This document shows positions 57,901 through 60,435 of a DNA stretch of 60,435 nucleotides, in pieces (the first letter of the stretch is position 1; each line of letters begins with the position of its first letter). The stretch lies in the NCBI GenBank assembly GCA_002331625.1, contig DCZN01000134.1, positions 33,322 through 93,756 on the forward strand. The letters are read 5' to 3'. Source of the DNA: Nitrospira sp. UBA2083. GTDB taxonomy: Bacteria; Nitrospirota; Nitrospiria; Nitrospirales; Nitrospiraceae. A model generated the notes under the pieces. That model did not search any database, was not told the origin of the DNA, and worked only from the letters and a program-made list of their open reading frames with translations. The position numbers and the translations under genes are program-made.

Positions 57901-58659
57901 TGCTTCGACGGCCCTCGCGCGGGCTTTCAAGGGCGCATGAAAGTCCGGATGCACGAGATCCCATAAGGACAGCGACTTCAACTCTTCCACTGAAAAACCA
58001 GAAATGGCGCTGGCGGCAGGATTGGCGTACAGAAACTGCTCTCCACTATAGATGTAGATGCCGGAAGAGGTGCAGTCGCTCAGCCGCTGAAACTTCGTCT
58101 GACTGGCCAGCAGCGCTTGTTCCGCCTTGAGCCGTTCACCCACCGCGGCCACCAGCTCCTTGTGGCGACACTCCAAGTTGAGATGGTCCATCACCTGATG
58201 GCTAAGCACGCGCATGGCTTCGCGCTGCTCCAAGACCAGCTCTCTCGGCACCCGATCGATGACGCCTAACGTGCCGATATGATGGCCGTCCGGCGTCGTG
58301 AGCGGCGCTCCGCAGTAGAAACGAATGTGCGGCTCTCCGACCACCAACGGGTTCTCCACAAACCGGGGGTCCGCCCGTGCATCGGGAACAACGAGGAGGT
58401 CGTCGCCGAGAATCGTATGCGCACAGAAGGCAATGATGCGGGCGGTTTGAGTTTCGGTCAGTCCGACTTTGGACTTGAACCATTGCCGCTCGGCGTCGAC
58501 GAGGCTAATCACTGCGATGGGGGCTTGGCAGATAGCGGCGGCGAGATGAACCAAGTCATCGAGGGCTTTGTCAGGCCCTGTATCCAGTATCTCGTACCGG
58601 TAGAGCTCGGCAAGCCTTTCGGCTTCTTGAGGAGGAAACACGGCGTGTTCTCTCTCCAT
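54946..58659 (-). CDS. GAF/PAS HisKA_3 histidine kinase
   Basis: This encodes 1237 residues. In order there are GAF (about 15-170), PAS (185-310), PAS (315-435), GAF (450-600), PAS (605-730), PAS (735-855), PAS (865-985), HisKA_3 with RRLSRELHDDFGQLLSALRL, and HATPase (KGYGLRGIRERAELLGG). There is no membrane segment. The first GAF resembles those found N-terminal in light or redox sensors, but no chromophore Cys was assigned. It overlaps the regulator gene downstream. It is the fourth large PAS kinase in this window. Confidence 0.93.
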   Translation of the reverse strand: MEREHAVFPPQEAERLAELYRYEILDTGPDKALDDLVHLAAAICQAPIAVISLVDAERQWFKSKVGLTETQTARIIAFCAHTILGDDLLVVPDARADPRFVENPLVVGEPHIRFYCGAPLTTPDGHHIGTLGVIDRVPRELVLEQREAMRVLSHQVMDHLNLECRHKELVAAVGERLKAEQALLASQTKFQRLSDCTSSGIYIYSGEQFLYANPAASAISGFSVEELKSLSLWDLVHPDFHAPLKARARAVEAGDQAPARFEFPIIAKDGQIRWLDFTAASIEYDGQPARIGTAIDITTQKQAERALHLSEERFALAVAGTDAGIWDWDVISNTVYYSPRWKSMLGYGEQDLPDVFTTWETLLHPDDRARALAAVNDYLEGKTACYELEHRLRHKDGSYRWILARGAVLRDATGKPLRMAGSHLDVTERKQAEVLKSVEREALERVSKGAPLSETMEFLVRSIESLSNGGICSILLVGPDGCTLRRGAVPTLPEAYSRAIDGAPIGPRNGSCGTAVYRKTTVVVADIATDPLWAPWTEAKELALRHGLRACTSVPIIGATGEVLGTYAMYYRDARGPTDFEMELLRASTHLLSITIDSLRANEALRTTQANLRQVLKATKSGTWNWNIITGEVRFNDDWLANLGYDRKDLLPHVSSWERLVHPDDVLPMRQRIQDHFDGKTTLYESVNRLRRKDGTYQWNRDRGQVVERDQQGRPLRMVGTDTDITEQAAMAEQAMRWEQVFAKARFGLAYGNIDDNTLVAVNEAFASERGYTVSELVGKPILSVYAPEAREEMKGRMQEIDRLGHLVYESVHQRKDGTTFPVLMEVTVIKNAQGKPISRVAYAVDITDRHRAERVLREREERFRLVAEVTNDVLWDWDLITDDHWWSPNARERFGYDPAKEPSIEAWRSRLHPEDRARVLRHLHDSVTSGERVYFDEYRFLLADGTYGVFCDKGQIISDAEGKPVRMIGAMIDVTGAKRTYAELEQAYTRLQWLSRQVQKAEEKERRRLSRELHDDFGQLLSALRLRLARASEEMMKRPGTNGSALKRNLMMASKTVDQLFISLRELVHGLRPAVLDELGLVAALQSMAEEIRQGAGLDCRLFVEPKKVASIIGQELEGTLFRIVQELVTNVVRHAKATSVDITLCYADGTITLAVQDNGRGGRVTEPKKGYGLRGIRERAELLGGQIEIRSVRQKGTTVTVTIPLEPLDGDGGPSGSGRPTRSRKARQLPDEKQV

Positions 58660-58743
58660 AGCCCAAGCCTCCGTGCTCTCGAACTATATCTAACTAAGCA
58701 TACCTAATCCAGTCCTAGGAGCAGGGATTGAGAAGGACTCTCA

Positions 58744-60435
58744 TCAAGACCAGGCCGACGTCAATGTCCCCTTCTCGTCCCGCCAGTGGGGTGTCCACGC
58801 AAGAGCCACCAGCTTCACCGCAATATTGGCCTTGGTCGGCTTGATTGAAATCGTTTCAAGCTTTTCATTCAGTGGGTCGGTGGCTGCGGCCAAGGCTTCG
58901 CTTTCCGACTTGAATTGCGCTTCGAGATCGGCCAGCTGCTGCTGAATCGCGGCGACATTTTCTTCAGCGGCTCCGACATCTTTCGACTCCTTCATGACTC
59001 GACCGGCACTGCGAATCGCCGTCGTCGCACGGCCGATGTTTGTTGCACTGATGGTTTTGCGCCCCATAAAGGCCCCGAGGATGGAGGCGCCGACAGAAAT
59101 CGCCGCCTGCACTTGGCTGGAGCGGGATTCAGCTTGCTGCTTTTCCCGGGCCAACTCTGCCCGCCTGATACGGTCTTGCAATGTGGCGATCTTGGGCGCG
59201 TATTTTTGGCGTAACGACTCGGCGCCCTTGTCACGCGCCTCTCGCCCGGACTGCTGCAATCGCACACGGAAATCCCGTTCGGACTCACCTGGCTTCGACA
59301 CTTCTTTCGTGCTCGGGCTCCTGAACAATTCCACCTTTTGCGTCCTGAAGAGCCACCCGCCGAAATCCTTGTTCCAATCACTATAGCTCTTGGCCTTCCC
59401 AGCACTGGCAGGTAGTGCAAGAAACTGTGCGCCATCCGACGGTGTCTGTTCAAGGTCGGCCACAGCCAGATCAGCTGCTGTCGACTTGTCCCAATCGATG
59501 GGTACAGGGCCATCGATCATGGGTGCCAAGACGGTCATGTCCTGCGTGACATCGATTCCGCTCTTTGAATCAAAAAAGCGAATCTGGGAGGAGCCGAGCA
59601 GCATTGGGGCATACACTAACTCACTACCATCAGGCTTGGTTCCCCGCAGTGGGGCAAAATGCTGCGGCACATCCGGTGGCAGCATGGGACGTGAGGCGTG
59701 AGGCGTCAGGCGTGAAACGTTCGAAGCCGAAGACTTCGCCCCAGACGTTTCACGTTTCACGTTTAACGCTTCACGCCTTACCGGATCCATCAATGCCTTG
59801 ATCTGCGTCCTGGTCAGCGGTCCCCGCAGATACGAAAGGCACCAGCGTGTCTCAAACACGACCGGTTCGTCCTCATGCACGTTGTTCATCAGGAAGATTC
59901 GATTGCCGAGACCGGCCAAGGTTTGTTCCATACGACCTCGGTCGAACTTCTTCCCGGCACTGGTTGATGCCCCTTCCAACCCCTCCAGTACCCTGGCTTT
60001 ATCGCGCTCGGTCTGTAGGCGTCCGATAAACCACGTACCGGTATTGGCAAGCCCTTTATAATCGAGATCGACTGGATTCTGTGTGGCAAGGACGACGCCT
60101 AAACCGAATGCGCGGGCCTGCTTGAGCAAGGTCATCAATGGCAGCTTCGAGGGAGGATTGGCCACCGGTGGGAAGTAGCCGAAAATCTCGTCCATATAGA
60201 GCAGGGCACGGAGGCTGGTCGTGCCTGACTGGGCCCTCATCCACCCGACCATCTGACTCAACAGCAACGTGACAAAGAACATGCGCTCAGCGTCGTTCAA
60301 ATGCGCGATAGAGAAAATGGCCAAACGGGGTTTGCCCTGAGGGGTATACATGATCGACTGAATATCGAGCGCCTCACCTTCAAGCCAGGCCTGGAACCCA
60401 GGCGCAGCCAGGAGATTGTTCAACTTCATCGCGAG
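58744..60435 (-). CDS. HerA-like ATPase (C-terminal part; N-terminus off the right edge)
   Basis: About 563 codons are visible and the frame is open to the right edge, so the P-loop domain start is missing. The Walker B segment LLYMDEIFGYFPP and the following LLKQARAFGLGVVLATQNPVDLDY belong to the HerA/VirB4-like (DUF853-related) ATPases. A region at about residues 215-250 is encoded by a heptad comb element (59691-59776) and reads as a low-complexity basic linker. Residues about 390-520 form a long coiled coil with a short Gly-rich hydrophobic segment. The substrate is unknown; HerA-type motors move DNA. Confidence 0.8.
   Translation of the reverse strand, partial: LAMKLNNLLAAPGFQAWLEGEALDIQSIMYTPQGKPRLAIFSIAHLNDAERMFFVTLLLSQMVGWMRAQSGTTSLRALLYMDEIFGYFPPVANPPSKLPLMTLLKQARAFGLGVVLATQNPVDLDYKGLANTGTWFIGRLQTERDKARVLEGLEGASTSAGKKFDRGRMEQTLAGLGNRIFLMNNVHEDEPVVFETRWCLSYLRGPLTRTQIKALMDPVRREALNVKRETSGAKSSASNVSRLTPHASRPMLPPDVPQHFAPLRGTKPDGSELVYAPMLLGSSQIRFFDSKSGIDVTQDMTVLAPMIDGPVPIDWDKSTAADLAVADLEQTPSDGAQFLALPASAGKAKSYSDWNKDFGGWLFRTQKVELFRSPSTKEVSKPGESERDFRVRLQQSGREARDKGAESLRQKYAPKIATLQDRIRRAELAREKQQAESRSSQVQAAISVGASILGAFMGRKTISATNIGRATTAIRSAGRVMKESKDVGAAEENVAAIQQQLADLEAQFKSESEALAAATDPLNEKLETISIKPTKANIAVKLVALAWTPHWRDEKGTLTSAWS
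59691..59776 (+). repeat. Heptad comb element, two-armed, inside a coding sequence
   Basis: The left arm (59691-59725) has five CGTNNNN units, including CGTGAGG twice. The right arm (59742-59776) has five NNNNACG units, including TTTCACG twice. A 16-base spacer contains CGAAGACTTCG, itself a small hairpin. The architecture and size (86 bases) match the element at 8254-8338, but this one lies within the HerA-like ATPase frame, which stays open through it. Confidence 0.75.

Overview
The window looks like a chromosomal segment from a Nitrospira-type bacterium (phylum Nitrospirota). This is inferred from gene content and sequence style: a complete fused-CD NADH dehydrogenase operon, very many PAS/GAF sensor kinases, a LuxI/LuxR pair, and intergenic seven-base repeat elements that seem lineage-specific. 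No rRNA, tRNA, IS element, prophage or CRISPR array was seen.

Region 1 (1-3400, minus strand) is a five-gene envelope cluster. A small exported His-rich protein plus an outer-membrane beta-barrel protein occur twice as paralogues, with a TlpA-like thioredoxin between the copies. The second barrel runs off the left edge. Region 2 (3581-6304) is secA.

Region 3 (6500-23288) is a promoter and hairpin leader, a MidA/NDUFAF7-type methyltransferase gene, then nuoA, B, CD, E, F, G, H, I, J, K, L, M and N, all on the plus strand. The products form a full NADH:quinone oxidoreductase. In a nitrite oxidiser this complex could run in reverse to make NADH. Several junctions carry combs of heptads of the form NNNNACG or CGTNNNN.

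Region 4 (23325-33082) is mixed metabolism and envelope: a YihY-type membrane protein, an ECF S-component-like membrane protein, an M50 protease with CBS domains, a NodB-like deacetylase overlapping a GNAT acetyltransferase, a VOC protein, a DapF homologue lacking both catalytic cysteines, uvrC and a FadL-type porin.

Region 5 (33256-42428) starts with a quorum-sensing module: luxR and luxI tail to tail, both with complete key residues. A perfect ACCTG-N10-CAGGT lux box lies between luxI and a divergent NarL-type kinase/regulator pair. A nine-PAS kinase with its own regulator and a pseudo-receiver/HisKA protein without an ATPase domain follow. Region 6 (42540-58659) has a UPF0114 protein and then a minus-strand signalling island: a FIST protein with three kinases, a degenerate receiver, a degenerate HD-GYP protein, three NarL-type regulators (one lacking its phosphorylatable Asp) and a large GAF/PAS kinase. 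Region 7 (58744-60435) is the C-terminal part of a HerA-like ATPase whose reading frame contains one of the heptad elements.

All calls come from reading the sequence. No database search was run.
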